NCBI GenBank assembly: GCA_023459215.1
Contig: JAEWVF010000077.1
Span: forward strand, 1-64,000
Origin: Chloroflexota bacterium
Lineage (GTDB): Bacteria > Chloroflexota > Anaerolineae > Anaerolineales > Villigracilaceae
Length of the DNA: 64,000 nt
Reading direction: 5' to 3'
Under the pieces are notes generated by a model. It was given only the letters and a program-made list of their open reading frames with translations. It did not search any database and was not told the origin of the DNA. Below, in pieces: positions 43,101 through 52,198 of the stretch (its first letter is position 1; every line of letters begins with the position of its first letter). The position numbers were made by a program, and so were the translations under genes.

Positions 43101-45384
43101 TCATCAGCCCTGCATCGTCGACAATGGGCAAGCCATTGGTAAGCAGGATGATTTCATGGCCGTCGCGGGTCAGGTTGCGGTTTTCAAAGTCCACCAGGCG
43201 TTCCTGGTTGTTCAGAGCTTGATTAAAGAGCGGGCCAGCCCGTTCGGCCTCATAGCTGGGCATGAAATCTGACAGGTTTTTGCCATACATTTCTGCCGGC
43301 CGATAGCCAAGCACGTCAAACACCTTGTCGGAACAGTAAGTGTAACGGCCTTGCAGGTCGGTTTCCCATACCCAGTCCGCGGAGGCCAGGGCCACATCGC
43401 GGAAGCGGGTTTCAGAAACCTGGATATCCTGGTACAGGCGGGCATTTTGGATGGCGACAGTCAGTTGGTTGGCGATGTTTTCGAGCAGCTTTACATCTTT
43501 TTCTTCGTAAGCATTAATCTCATAGCTTTGAACGGAAAGCACGCCAATCGTTTTTGCGCCTTGCCGCAAGGGGACATACAGCAAGGATGCGGATGGTTTG
43601 CTGGTCCCCATCGGATTGACCGCTGCTTTTGCCCTTAAAACCTCCGCGCTGCGCAGTTCCAGGATGGGTTCGCCGCTTGTAATGACCTGTCCGATGTAGT
43701 TGGTGGGATCAAGTGCGCTATCACTGGAGTCGTACTTAACACCCTCGTCAATGCTAAAGGGGTATTTGACGATGTTTGTGGCTTCATCGTAAAGGGCAAC
43801 GATAAATGCATCCGCTTTGATGAGAGTATGCACTTTCTCGTAAGCAACGCTGAACACTTTTTCCGGGTCGATTTCAGCCGATACCGCCCGCATAATATCG
43901 TTCAAAACCGATAATTCGCCGGCGCGCTGTTGGGTCTCGTTGAAAAGGCGCGCATTTTGGATGGCGATTGAAACCTGGCCAGCCATTGCGATTAACAGGT
44001 CGCGATGGCGCTCGTTGTACATATTGGGGGTTTTGGCGCTTTGAACGACAATTGCGCCCAGAACCTGTTGGCCTAAGAGGAGCGGAACGCCCAGCCAGCA
44101 TTCGGGAATGCTATCGTCGCCCAATAGCAGAATTTCCACGCCAATTTCCTGGGCGCGTTCGCGAACGCGATCCTGGAGTAATACGGGTTGCCGGTCGCGC
44201 AGCACTTTTGCGGTGAGTCCGTTTCCGATGGTTGTTCTTTCCAGTGGGCTGGCTTGACCATCGAAGTAAATTGCCGGGAAGGACATTTCATCGCTTTCAG
44301 GATGATAGATGGAGACAAAGAAGTCGGTGACATCCATCAACTTGCCGGCATATCTATAAACAGCCTGGGCAACTTCCTCGATGGTCAGCAGCGATGAAAT
44401 CTCGCGCGCCATCTCATTCAGCACGGCCAGGTCTTCCCTTTGGGCTTCGGTTTGTTGGAAGAGTTGCGCGTTTTGCAGGGCGATGGCGGTTTGGCTGGCC
44501 ACGGCCACGAGCAGGTCCCGCTCTGGTTCAGCGTAAAGATAGGGGGTTTCCGTGCTTTGAACAACAATTGCGCCCAGGGTTGTGCTGCCGATAGCCAGCG
44601 GCACGCCCAGCCATGAGACGGCTGGCTTGGAGTTGCCGACCGAGATGAACTCGATGCCCATTTCCTCCATTTGGCGGGTCACATCGCCATTCAGCAGGAC
44701 TGGCTTGCGAGTTCGCAATACATAATCGGTCAGGCCGCTGCCGAGTTTGCGCTCCGGGTATTCGATGCGTTTGCCGCCAATGGAAACAATCGGGAAACGC
44801 AGCGTTTCGGAATCGTTGTTGAGCAGGGCCACAAAGAAACTTTTTGTATCGACCAGTTTGCTGGTGTATTTAAAGGCGTTTTCGATAACTTGCTGGACAT
44901 CGAGTTGGGTGGCGAGTTCACGCCCCATCTCGTTCAGGATTTCAAGATTGCTATTCTGTTTTTGGGTCTGCTGGAAAAGTTTGGCGTTTTGCAAGGCCAG
45001 GGCCAACTGGTCAACCACATCGCGAACCAGGGCCTGCTCTTCCGATTTCCATTTCCGCTCTTTTTCATCGACAATTTCGATGTTGCTCCAGGTGTCGCCA
45101 GTCGAGAAGGGCACGGAGAGCGTTGAAACGGTTCCGGTTTCCGCTTCGGTAACGGTGACGGTGCTGGAAATTTGTTCTTCGGGTAACGACAAAATACCGG
45201 TTTGACGGTTCTTGAGCTTGATCTCAGAAATCTTCGCCTCGGCCTGGGCCGCCTTCCCAGCGGATTTGCGCGTGGATTGCTCCTTGCCTTTTTTTGCTGT
45301 CGGCGGGGCTTCTTCCCCTTGCGGGTCGGCGATATCGCCAAAAATTTGATTAAGCCGACTGCGAATCTTTTTGTTGTTTGACAT
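40192..45384 (-). CDS. 1730-aa soluble hybrid histidine kinase with five GAF, two PAS and two receiver domains
   Basis: No signal or membrane helix. Order by residue: charged N-terminus (1-60), an isolated C-terminal GAF half (85-140), GAF1 (160-310), GAF2 (325-483), GAF3 (500-652), PAS1 (656-775), GAF4 (785-935), PAS2 (945-1055), GAF5 (1070-1230), HisKA with His1254 in NMSHELRTPLN, HATPase (NLMANAAKFT, DTGPGI 1405-1410, GGTGLGL 1434-1440), REC1 (Asp1535), REC2 (Asp1656). No Hpt domain or DNA-binding output is present. GAGGAG precedes the ATG at 45384, which lies inside the end of the parA gene (35-bp overlap). It is the only kinase of the 23-kb sensor cluster and probably its signal integrator. 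Confidence 0.95.
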   Translation of the reverse strand: MSNNKKIRSRLNQIFGDIADPQGEEAPPTAKKGKEQSTRKSAGKAAQAEAKISEIKLKNRQTGILSLPEEQISSTVTVTEAETGTVSTLSVPFSTGDTWSNIEIVDEKERKWKSEEQALVRDVVDQLALALQNAKLFQQTQKQNSNLEILNEMGRELATQLDVQQVIENAFKYTSKLVDTKSFFVALLNNDSETLRFPIVSIGGKRIEYPERKLGSGLTDYVLRTRKPVLLNGDVTRQMEEMGIEFISVGNSKPAVSWLGVPLAIGSTTLGAIVVQSTETPYLYAEPERDLLVAVASQTAIALQNAQLFQQTEAQREDLAVLNEMAREISSLLTIEEVAQAVYRYAGKLMDVTDFFVSIYHPESDEMSFPAIYFDGQASPLERTTIGNGLTAKVLRDRQPVLLQDRVRERAQEIGVEILLLGDDSIPECWLGVPLLLGQQVLGAIVVQSAKTPNMYNERHRDLLIAMAGQVSIAIQNARLFNETQQRAGELSVLNDIMRAVSAEIDPEKVFSVAYEKVHTLIKADAFIVALYDEATNIVKYPFSIDEGVKYDSSDSALDPTNYIGQVITSGEPILELRSAEVLRAKAAVNPMGTSKPSASLLYVPLRQGAKTIGVLSVQSYEINAYEEKDVKLLENIANQLTVAIQNARLYQDIQVSETRFRDVALASADWVWETDLQGRYTYCSDKVFDVLGYRPAEMYGKNLSDFMPSYEAERAGPLFNQALNNQERLVDFENRNLTRDGHEIILLTNGLPIVDDAGLMIGYRGVNKDITTQRLDEAVDEVIAEIVRVGVSTESLQSALEQIHQSILHIVPAKNIYFSLYDRENNIISYPFKVDEKAPLPWRSGPPIHNLTHYVVRNDISLFLDGEGTTELNAKGEIDLVGAPAEQWIGIPLKTKEVIGMFATQTYDSSVVFANSHFEILKRLAPQIATVIEKIQAEESLSKSEAELRALFNSMNDVIVVFDDEGRYVRIAPTNPSRLVLPAEELLGKTIYEVIPADLHKTYIDAIKRALQTNETIQVEYPLNIGGQRFWFDASVSKLSQNQVFWVARDITERKVAEEALRRQNEYLATATEVGRLITSTLDLPTLFDRAVNLLRSSFGYYHVSIFTVEETGFTAVLRESTGEAGEEMKNRKHSLAVGSKSIIGYVTGNGKTLVVNNTAIDPIHRPNPLLPETRAEAGIPLKIGSRVIGALDIQARNVGAFLDADIAILETLADQIAVALDNARSYELAQQAVNEMRELDRIKSQFLANMSHELRTPLNSIIGFSRVILKGIDGPVNEQQHQDLSAIYNSGQHLLTLINDVLDLSKIEAGKMELAIEEIAITDTINSVMSTAIGLIKDKPVRIEKEIAANIPTVRADAMRIRQVLLNLMANAAKFTEQGTITVEATTHTSSTGVQEVLVSVRDTGPGISAEDQSKLFQAFSQVDSSPTRKSGGTGLGLSICHRLIELHGGRIGVHSVVGEGSTFYFTIPVFHQEHPADETSGKIILCIDDDPQIISLYERYLKPQGYKVVALNNPANARDSIKRLKPYAVTLDIMMPQIDGWQVLSEIKNDPETRNVPVIVCSIVEEEEKGFSLGAADYLVKPILQDDLLNALNRLNGDGTIKDVLIIDDSADDLRLVERILSEKGAYHPILAQGGKIGWDIITQKKPHAIILDLFMPEVDGFEILERLKTAPDLREIPVLVISGADLNEEQQQKLANLGKQMLQKGLLEQDELFNTLEKALKRLKTL

Positions 45385-46138
45385 ATTCCATTAACTCCTC
45401 GGCAAGGACCCGATATTGTTGCGCGCCGCGACTCTTGGGACGATATTGCGAAATTGGCATACCGATGATTGGACTTTCGCGCAAACGGGTATCGATCTCG
45501 ATCACGGATGAAAACAAGCCAGCCCCGAATGTTTGTTGTAGCTGCTCACGAATTGCCCGGTGGGTGCGGTTGCGCTGGTCGAGCAGGGTAATCAGGATGC
45601 GGTAGGCCAATTCGGAGTTCGTTTCTTTGCGTACCCGGCGAATCATGGTCATCATATCGCGCAGGGCGTAGGCGGAGAAATATTCCGCCTGGGTTGGGAT
45701 AATGAGCAAATCGGATGCGGTTAGCGCGTTCATCGTGATTGCGCCCATCGACGGTGGGCAGTCCATGATGATGTAATCGATCTCTTCCAGGTTGGCTTGT
45801 TGCAAGGCCTCGCGCAGGATAAATTGATAGTTGATGCGAACCGGCAGGAAGTGTTCTGCGTCCGACATCCGCGCCCCGCAGGGAATGATCTGCATATTTT
45901 CCTGGTTGGTTGCGCGGGCAGCCTCCAGCGCAGGCATTCCCTCCAGCAGGATTTGGCTGCTGTTCTTGGCCGCGCTGGCAGGTTCGATGCTGTTGGCCAG
46001 GGTCAGGTTGGCTTGTGGATCGAGATCGATTAAAAGGACTTTTTTACCTATCTCTGCCAGCGATGCGCCCAGCGAGAAGGTTGTTGTAGTTTTGGCGACG
46101 CCGCCTTTTTCGTTGGAAACTGCTATCACATAAGCCAT
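45350..46138 (-). CDS. ParA/MinD-family ATPase
   Basis: 262 aa. Deviant Walker A KGGVAKTTTT with the signature lysine, LLIDLDPQANLT (A' region), and MDCPPSMGAITMNAL (Walker B/switch) define the family. CGGAGG lies before the ATG. No parB or centromere-like repeats are near, so a chromosome or plasmid partition role is unlikely. ParA-like proteins also position chemosensory arrays and other complexes on the nucleoid; here the gene is overlapped by the hybrid kinase and preceded by eight sensor genes, which suggests that it places this signalling complex. That role is inference. Confidence 0.93.
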   Translation of the reverse strand: MAYVIAVSNEKGGVAKTTTTFSLGASLAEIGKKVLLIDLDPQANLTLANSIEPASAAKNSSQILLEGMPALEAARATNQENMQIIPCGARMSDAEHFLPVRINYQFILREALQQANLEEIDYIIMDCPPSMGAITMNALTASDLLIIPTQAEYFSAYALRDMMTMIRRVRKETNSELAYRILITLLDQRNRTHRAIREQLQQTFGAGLFSSVIEIDTRLRESPIIGMPISQYRPKSRGAQQYRVLAEELMEYVKQQKDSQSA

Positions 46139-46183
46139 ACTGCCTCCGGTTGGAGAAATGCGCTTTGCGCAGATCGATAAGAA

Positions 46184-48436
46184 CTAGTTTTCATCCCTGG
46201 CTGTTTCGGTCTTTTTGATGCGGATATCGCGGGCATTCAAGGCGCTCTTGATTTCATTAACGGCAATTGCCAGCATTTCTTCTGGGTCGTTTGTGCTCCG
46301 AATCTTGGTCGTGATGCTGGCAACAGTTCTTTCGCGTTCAGCGCGCCGGGTTGTTTCTTCGAATAAGCGCGCATTTTCGGATGAAACCGCTACTCGCTCG
46401 GCAACGGCGCGCAAAATGTTGATTTCATTTTGTTTCCAGGTATGACCTTCCGGGGCGCGAACATTTAATATGCCGATGGTTTGACCGCGCAATTTTATCG
46501 GGATGGCCAGTTCTGGCTCTTTATTGCCCTGTAGAATTACCAGATCATCTTTTTCCATGGCTTGCTTGACCCCATCGGTTTTTAGTTCATCCCGTAATGG
46601 GCGGTGGCCGGTGATGCCAAACTTGTAACCTGAAACTTCCTGGTCTTCGATGGTTTTCGCCCAGGTTTCCTTGATGGTTTGACGATAAACCGTACTAATC
46701 TCAGATAAGGATTTTTGGGTTGATTCAAACAGGCGGGAATTTTGAATGGCGATGCTGACCTGATCTGCCAGCGTGCTCAGCACTTCGGTGTCCTGTTCGG
46801 TGAATGCGCCGGCTTCTGTGCTTTGTACATCCAGCGCGCCAATAATCCGGTCGCCTATTCTTAGGGGGAGCGCCATTTCTGCCCGCGTATTGGGTAGATC
46901 GGGATTATGGGAAAATACCTGGTCTTTTTCGGTATTAAGCACAACGCGAGATTTTCCGGTGGAGACAACATCGCCTACGATGCTTGTTTGCCCTATTTTT
47001 AGTTTGTGTTCGCGATCCAGCATTTTCTGACCGCCTTCGCTATTTGCGGCGCTGAGTACAGCGAATTCGTTTGCGCTATCGACCAGGAAGATGCCCGCAT
47101 GATAGAACCCGAATTGTTCACTAATAACTTTGGTAACAAAAGGCAACAATTCTTGTAGATTTTGAACCGAAGCAATCGATTTCGCCACCCTGGAAATTGC
47201 TTCCATTTGAAGAACCCGGCGCTGCACTTGGGCGTTTGCTTCTGCCAATTCGACAGATTGATTTTCCAGATCTTGAGTGCGTTGCTCGAGATCGGTTGTT
47301 CTTTCTTTCACGTGCAACTCAAGACTTTCAAGTGTTTGGCGCAATTGGCTGGTCATGTTATTGAAGGCGCTGGCCAGCCTGGCAATCTCGTCAATTTTGC
47401 CGACATTGGCTTCCAACTCAAGATGCCCATCTGCAATCCTGGTTGCTGTTTCGGCCAAGTCATTAATTGGCCGTGAGATTGCCCGCGTGACACGCAATGA
47501 TACGAAAATGGCAATCGAAATTGCGGCAAGCGCTACACCAAAATTGATGAATAGGATCCCGTAAATTGGCGCGGAGGCCTCAGCTTGTTCTTGTTCGGAA
47601 ATGATGGCAACCCGAATTTCTGGAATCCAATCGTAGACCCCGAATACAGCGTTGCCGCGGAAATCGTCGTAAGAATCAGCTCCGCTTGATTGGCCATCCA
47701 GCGCCGTGATAATTCCCGGACTCTCCAACGTATCGCCAATTTTGGCGTCAGGCAGCGTGGTTAACAATACCCGGCCCAGGCTTACCAGATAGGTTTGGCC
47801 TGTTTGTCCAAGGCCATCAGGATTTCGCATAATTTTGTCAAGCGTTGCCGTGCTGGCTTTTCCTACCACAAAACCAAGATTATTATTTTCCTGGTCTTTT
47901 ATGGGAATAGTTACAAAGATCGTTTGCGTAAATGATGATAGCTGGATGAATGGCCCAAACTGACTGCCCTGAAAGAAAAGTTCGTTTTTGTAATCTTTTC
48001 CTTCATCTCCTGTTTCTGTGGAGAGCAGGACCTGTCCATCACCATCCATGATGAAAAAGCTGATAAATTGCTGTGACTCTGCCAAAAATAGTCTCAAATG
48101 ACTCTTGATATATAAGCTCGCTTTTTGTGAGGCATCAGACTGTATCGGTTCGGTCAACAGGACATTTATCTGCTTAACGACTTCCTCGCCTTGTATGCTG
48201 TTTTTTAATTGACCTTGTAGCCCGGCCAGTAAATCCTGGATAGCAGTTTTTTTATAGTTGGTTACGGTTTGAAGCTGGGAGGTTAGTTGCGATTGGATGT
48301 TCTGGGATGCCGCTATCGCCCAAACTGTACTTACAAGCAGCATGGGGATCAGAATCACCAATACAAATGCTACGATCAGCCGTTCGCGGATGGAACTGAA
48401 GCGCTTGGTTTTTGTTGCGATTTTTTGATCAGGCAT
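46184..48436 (-). CDS. Cache-HAMP-GAF sensor without output domain (sensor 8)
   Basis: 750 aa. TM1 about 20-44, a periplasmic-type double Cache region 45-285 (FFIMDGDGQVLLSTETG; GQTGQTYLVSLGRVLLTT), TM2 about 290-312, HAMP 313-365 (ISRPINDLAETATRIADG), coiled coil to 425, one full GAF (about 430-575, NPDLPNTRAEMALPL), a degenerate GAF part (590-700) and an ending with only the first helix and strand of another GAF. No HisKA, HATPase, GGDEF or MCP region exists. The start has only a weak ribosome site. It is the last sensor gene before parA. Confidence 0.9.
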   Translation of the reverse strand: MPDQKIATKTKRFSSIRERLIVAFVLVILIPMLLVSTVWAIAASQNIQSQLTSQLQTVTNYKKTAIQDLLAGLQGQLKNSIQGEEVVKQINVLLTEPIQSDASQKASLYIKSHLRLFLAESQQFISFFIMDGDGQVLLSTETGDEGKDYKNELFFQGSQFGPFIQLSSFTQTIFVTIPIKDQENNNLGFVVGKASTATLDKIMRNPDGLGQTGQTYLVSLGRVLLTTLPDAKIGDTLESPGIITALDGQSSGADSYDDFRGNAVFGVYDWIPEIRVAIISEQEQAEASAPIYGILFINFGVALAAISIAIFVSLRVTRAISRPINDLAETATRIADGHLELEANVGKIDEIARLASAFNNMTSQLRQTLESLELHVKERTTDLEQRTQDLENQSVELAEANAQVQRRVLQMEAISRVAKSIASVQNLQELLPFVTKVISEQFGFYHAGIFLVDSANEFAVLSAANSEGGQKMLDREHKLKIGQTSIVGDVVSTGKSRVVLNTEKDQVFSHNPDLPNTRAEMALPLRIGDRIIGALDVQSTEAGAFTEQDTEVLSTLADQVSIAIQNSRLFESTQKSLSEISTVYRQTIKETWAKTIEDQEVSGYKFGITGHRPLRDELKTDGVKQAMEKDDLVILQGNKEPELAIPIKLRGQTIGILNVRAPEGHTWKQNEINILRAVAERVAVSSENARLFEETTRRAERERTVASITTKIRSTNDPEEMLAIAVNEIKSALNARDIRIKKTETARDEN

Positions 48437-48458
48437 AGGACATTTTCTCTACTTGGCC

Positions 48459-50219
48459 TTAGTTGTTATCATTTTTGATCAACTGAATTGCAACTTCAGA
48501 ACCACGTAAAACCTGGCCCAATTCTTCGACAGCGGTTTGAAGAACGGTGTTGAGATTCACCGACGAACCAAGTTTTGCTGAAATTTCTCCAATTGTTCTT
48601 TCCAGACTCGCGCGTTCTTGCGATTCTTCGAACAAGCGCGCATTTTCTGCTGAGATGGCAAAGCGGTCAGCGATAGATTGAACCAGTTCTATCTCATCCT
48701 TGCTCCAGGTTTTGTTGCCCGGTTGGCGAATGCTGACCACTCCCAGGGTTTCGCCGCGCAGTTTGATTGGCACAACCAGGGCCGATTCATCTTTTTCGTC
48801 CCGGTGGATGGTAATATCGCCGCTGGTGAGCGCCTGGTCGAACTCGGGGCGGGCGAGGCGCGATTCAAGCGGTGTCGCTCCGGTGACTCGATAGCGGAAG
48901 CCGGTCAGGGTGGACTCGCCCGAAAGCCGTCCCCACTCTGAGCGCAGGTATTGGCGGTAGATGGTTTCCGATTCGCTGAGAGATTTTTGTGTATTTTCAT
49001 ACAGGCGGACAGACTCAATCGCCACTGCAACCTGATCGGCAAGAGCCGTAAAAACTTCGATATCGATGGTTGAGAAGGCATTGGCATCCTTGCTTTGGAT
49101 GTCGAGCGCACCAATCACTTGTCCTGAAATTTTCAGCGGAACTGCCATTTCAGACCTGGTTTCAGGCAGGTCGGGATTATTGAAGAACACAGCATCATCG
49201 CCGGTATCCAGAGCGACACGGGGCAAGCCTGAACTGGTCACATTCCCAACGATGCCTGTTTCGCCGATTTTTAGGCGGTGGTTGCGCTCCAACATCTTTT
49301 GTCCGCCTGCGCTGTTGGATGCCACTAAGATGGTATAGAGATTGGCCTCATCGTTCAGGAAGATGCCAATGTGATAGTAACCGAGTTCATCGTTGATTAA
49401 CTCGGTTACAGTCTTGAACAAAGTCTCGAGGTCTCGAATGTTGGCGACATAACGGGCAACGTCTGCAATTGCCTGGAATTGCAGGGCGCGTCGTTGATTG
49501 GCTTTAACCTGCTCTTCCAGTTGGCTGGTTTTGGCTTCCAATTCCCCGGTGCGCTCTGAAATGATTTGCTCAAGGTTTTGTTGCAAACGCAGGAGTTCGC
49601 TGTTGATTTCTTTTTGTTCCGAGGTGCTTCTCTGCGCGAGTTCAAGGCTTTTGTTCAGGCGGCCCAACAGTGTGATCTGCACAATGGCCGTCACCAGCGG
49701 GGAGATAATGCCAATCAGGATAATATCGGTCGCATCGGTGAGATAGCTCAGGGAATTGACGATCGTGCCTGAAATTTCAAGCATCCCCATGATGGTTACC
49801 GTCACCATGGTGAGCGCAGCAAAAATCAGGGCGCCTTTTGCGCCAAGGGTCAGGCTGGCAAAAATGATTACCACCGCAAAAACTACGATGGATGAATCGT
49901 GCAGGCCATTGGCGCGCATGGCAATGACAGCGATAGCAACCAAGATGGCCAGGGGAGAGATAAAACGAGCGGGAAAAGACTGTCCACGCAGCAGGAAGAA
50001 ACCGCTGATGTTCAGAAAAACCCAGAGTATGCCGATAATCGCTGACTGAACGAACAGCCCTTGCGTGAAAATGTATATTCCCATCAACAAGGTGATGGCG
50101 TAGATGGCTATGGTGATATTGCGTAACATGCGCAGGTTGGACGGATTATCGCGTTCAACCTCGGATGTTTCCATAAAGGTTTTTGTAAACCAGTTTTGCA
50201 CAGCATTCCAGTTTTGCAT
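48459..50219 (-). CDS. Polytopic membrane GAF sensor without output domain (sensor 7)
   Basis: 586 aa; AAAGG before the ATG. The input is six closely spaced membrane helices within residues 28-200, MASE-like in look, with short loops and no Cache domain. A coiled coil (200-250) leads to a GAF (about 250-410; NPDLPETRSEMAVPL), a degenerate GAF part (YRQ...W, VPIKLRGETLG) and the C-terminal half-GAF ending EVAIQLIKNDNN. It resembles sensor 3 in layout. A membrane-embedded ligand or a quinone/redox signal is possible but cannot be shown. Confidence 0.9.
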   Translation of the reverse strand: MQNWNAVQNWFTKTFMETSEVERDNPSNLRMLRNITIAIYAITLLMGIYIFTQGLFVQSAIIGILWVFLNISGFFLLRGQSFPARFISPLAILVAIAVIAMRANGLHDSSIVVFAVVIIFASLTLGAKGALIFAALTMVTVTIMGMLEISGTIVNSLSYLTDATDIILIGIISPLVTAIVQITLLGRLNKSLELAQRSTSEQKEINSELLRLQQNLEQIISERTGELEAKTSQLEEQVKANQRRALQFQAIADVARYVANIRDLETLFKTVTELINDELGYYHIGIFLNDEANLYTILVASNSAGGQKMLERNHRLKIGETGIVGNVTSSGLPRVALDTGDDAVFFNNPDLPETRSEMAVPLKISGQVIGALDIQSKDANAFSTIDIEVFTALADQVAVAIESVRLYENTQKSLSESETIYRQYLRSEWGRLSGESTLTGFRYRVTGATPLESRLARPEFDQALTSGDITIHRDEKDESALVVPIKLRGETLGVVSIRQPGNKTWSKDEIELVQSIADRFAISAENARLFEESQERASLERTIGEISAKLGSSVNLNTVLQTAVEELGQVLRGSEVAIQLIKNDNN

Positions 50220-50230
50220 GGTGTTTACCT

Positions 50231-52186
50231 TTATTGTGCCCGCTCGTCTTTTTCGCGCAATTGGATCACAATTTCTGAGCCTGGCAAGGCGCGCCCCAAT
50301 TCTTCGGCAGTGGTCTGCAGGATGTTGCGCATATTGACCGAAGAACTGATCTTGGATGTAATCTGTCCGATGGCTTCCTCTTTGGCGGCCTTACGTTGGG
50401 TTTCAGTCACCAAGCGCGCATTTTCGGCTGCAATGGCAACGCGTTCTGCCACCGAACGAATAATGTCGATTTCATCATCTGTCCACTCACGAGCGCTTTG
50501 GGATTTCAATCCCAGAACGCCAATGACTTCACCGCGCAGCTTGATCGGCACTGCTACGCGAGATGATTCGTCGGATACTATTTTCATCTCACCTGATTGT
50601 TTGGCCTCAACCACCTCGGGAGTGGTCTGTGGGCGATCCATCGACTCAGTTTTCTTCAGGTTGTATTTGTACCCAATGAGTTTTTCTTCTTGCGAAAACT
50701 CGGCCCATTGCGATTTCAGGTATTGACGATAGATGTTTTGAGCTTCAACCAGCGATTTGCGGGTTTGTTCAAACGTGCGCGCATTTTCGATGGCTACCGA
50801 TACCTGGTCTGCCAGAACGGCAAGCAATTCGGCATCTGACTCGCTGAAGGCGGCAGCTTTTTCACTCTGGACATCCAGTGCGCCGATAATCTTCTTACCC
50901 AGTCGGAGCGGCACTGCCATTTCTGAGCGGGTATCAGGCAGGTCCGGGTTGTCAAAGAAGTAGGCGTCATCGCCAACGTCCAGGGCGATTCTGGGGACGC
51001 CGGTGCTGGTGACAAAGCCGACGATGCCTGCGCCACCCACCCTCAGGCGGTGATTGCGGGCCAGCATTTTTTGACCGCCCTCGCTGTTGGTTGCGCTGAG
51101 TATGGCCTGGCGGCCATCTTCGCTGAGCAGGAAGATGCCAACATGGTAATAGCCAAACTGATCGCTAATAATGCGGGCGATGCGCGGCAGCAAATCTTCG
51201 GTGCCCTGTACGGTATTGATGATGGTGCTTACCTGGGCAATGGCCTGGAGTTGGCTTGCGCGGCGCTCTTCCTGTGATGCCAGTTTCTCCAGGTCCTGGG
51301 TTCGGCTTGTGAGCGCAATCGTGCGTTCAGCAACCCGCCCTTCCAGGTCGGCAATCAGGTTGCGCAACTGCCCGCTCATTTTGTTGAAGGTGATGGCGAG
51401 CTGTCCAACCTCGTCGCGCAGGTTGAACTCGACTTCTTGCGAGAAATCGCCTGCCATGATGCGCTCTGCGCTTTGCGAAATACCCTCGATGGGCCGCGCA
51501 ATCGTTGTTCCTACCACCAGGCCGACCACAATCAAAACAGGGAATATGGCCAGGATCACGATAAAGCCGATGTTGCGAATTTCTTCCTCGGCAGTGGTAA
51601 TGGCCTGCGCTGAAATATCAACACCAACAATGCCTTCGAGCTGACCGTCTGACCGGTAAAACGGACTATATGCAGACAGGGAACTTCCCCAGCTATCTGA
51701 GTAAACATCGTCTTCCACGATGGCTTCGGCAATTGTTGGCGCATTTTCCGCCAGTAACGCCGAGGCATCTGTATAAAACTCGCCGAGCCTGGCCGGACCG
51801 CGTTGCAAAGCCAGAGCATCGCTCACGACATCGACGACAAAATAAAGGTTGCCATTTTCATCCAGCCTCATCGTGTAAATTGAAGTAATGCCGGGATCAC
51901 TTGCCAGGATTTGTTGATTCCGATTCTGGATGGATGTGTAAACAGCGGTGTTTTCGTCTTCGGGGTTGATCAGTGTTGAGTGCAGGTCTCCGTTTTGCTG
52001 CAGGGCGGCGAGTTTGACAGCCAGCAGTGCGCGCTGCTGGATTTGTGAAATGATTTGAGCGCGGGTGGCATAAAACAAGCTGACGGTTATGGCGGTTGTA
52101 ATCAGCAAGCCAATGGCCATGAAACTGAGAACAACCCTTGTCCTCAGCCTGGGAGTGCCGTATTGTGTCAAGAAGAAATTTTTCAC
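50231..52186 (-). CDS. Cache-HAMP-GAF sensor without output domain (sensor 6, GTG start)
   Basis: 651 aa. The start codon is GTG, fixed by GAGGAG 6 nt upstream; there is no ATG at that position. TM1 about 16-38, Cache region 40-200 (ITSIYTMRLDENGNLYFVVD), TM2 about 207-230, HAMP 231-283, coiled coil, GAF (about 320-480; NPDLPDTRSEMAVPL), the degenerate GAF part and the half-GAF ending SEIVIQL. The overall plan is that of sensors 2 and 8 and not of its two direct neighbours, so input types alternate along the operon. Confidence 0.9.
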   Translation of the reverse strand: MKNFFLTQYGTPRLRTRVVLSFMAIGLLITTAITVSLFYATRAQIISQIQQRALLAVKLAALQQNGDLHSTLINPEDENTAVYTSIQNRNQQILASDPGITSIYTMRLDENGNLYFVVDVVSDALALQRGPARLGEFYTDASALLAENAPTIAEAIVEDDVYSDSWGSSLSAYSPFYRSDGQLEGIVGVDISAQAITTAEEEIRNIGFIVILAIFPVLIVVGLVVGTTIARPIEGISQSAERIMAGDFSQEVEFNLRDEVGQLAITFNKMSGQLRNLIADLEGRVAERTIALTSRTQDLEKLASQEERRASQLQAIAQVSTIINTVQGTEDLLPRIARIISDQFGYYHVGIFLLSEDGRQAILSATNSEGGQKMLARNHRLRVGGAGIVGFVTSTGVPRIALDVGDDAYFFDNPDLPDTRSEMAVPLRLGKKIIGALDVQSEKAAAFSESDAELLAVLADQVSVAIENARTFEQTRKSLVEAQNIYRQYLKSQWAEFSQEEKLIGYKYNLKKTESMDRPQTTPEVVEAKQSGEMKIVSDESSRVAVPIKLRGEVIGVLGLKSQSAREWTDDEIDIIRSVAERVAIAAENARLVTETQRKAAKEEAIGQITSKISSSVNMRNILQTTAEELGRALPGSEIVIQLREKDERAQ

Positions 52187-52198
52187 TCTTGCTCCTCG

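Noticed and set aside
45350..46138. Plasmid or chromosome partition locus
   Set aside because: No ParB gene and no cluster of parS-like 16-bp palindromes are nearby; the gene is embedded in a signalling operon.
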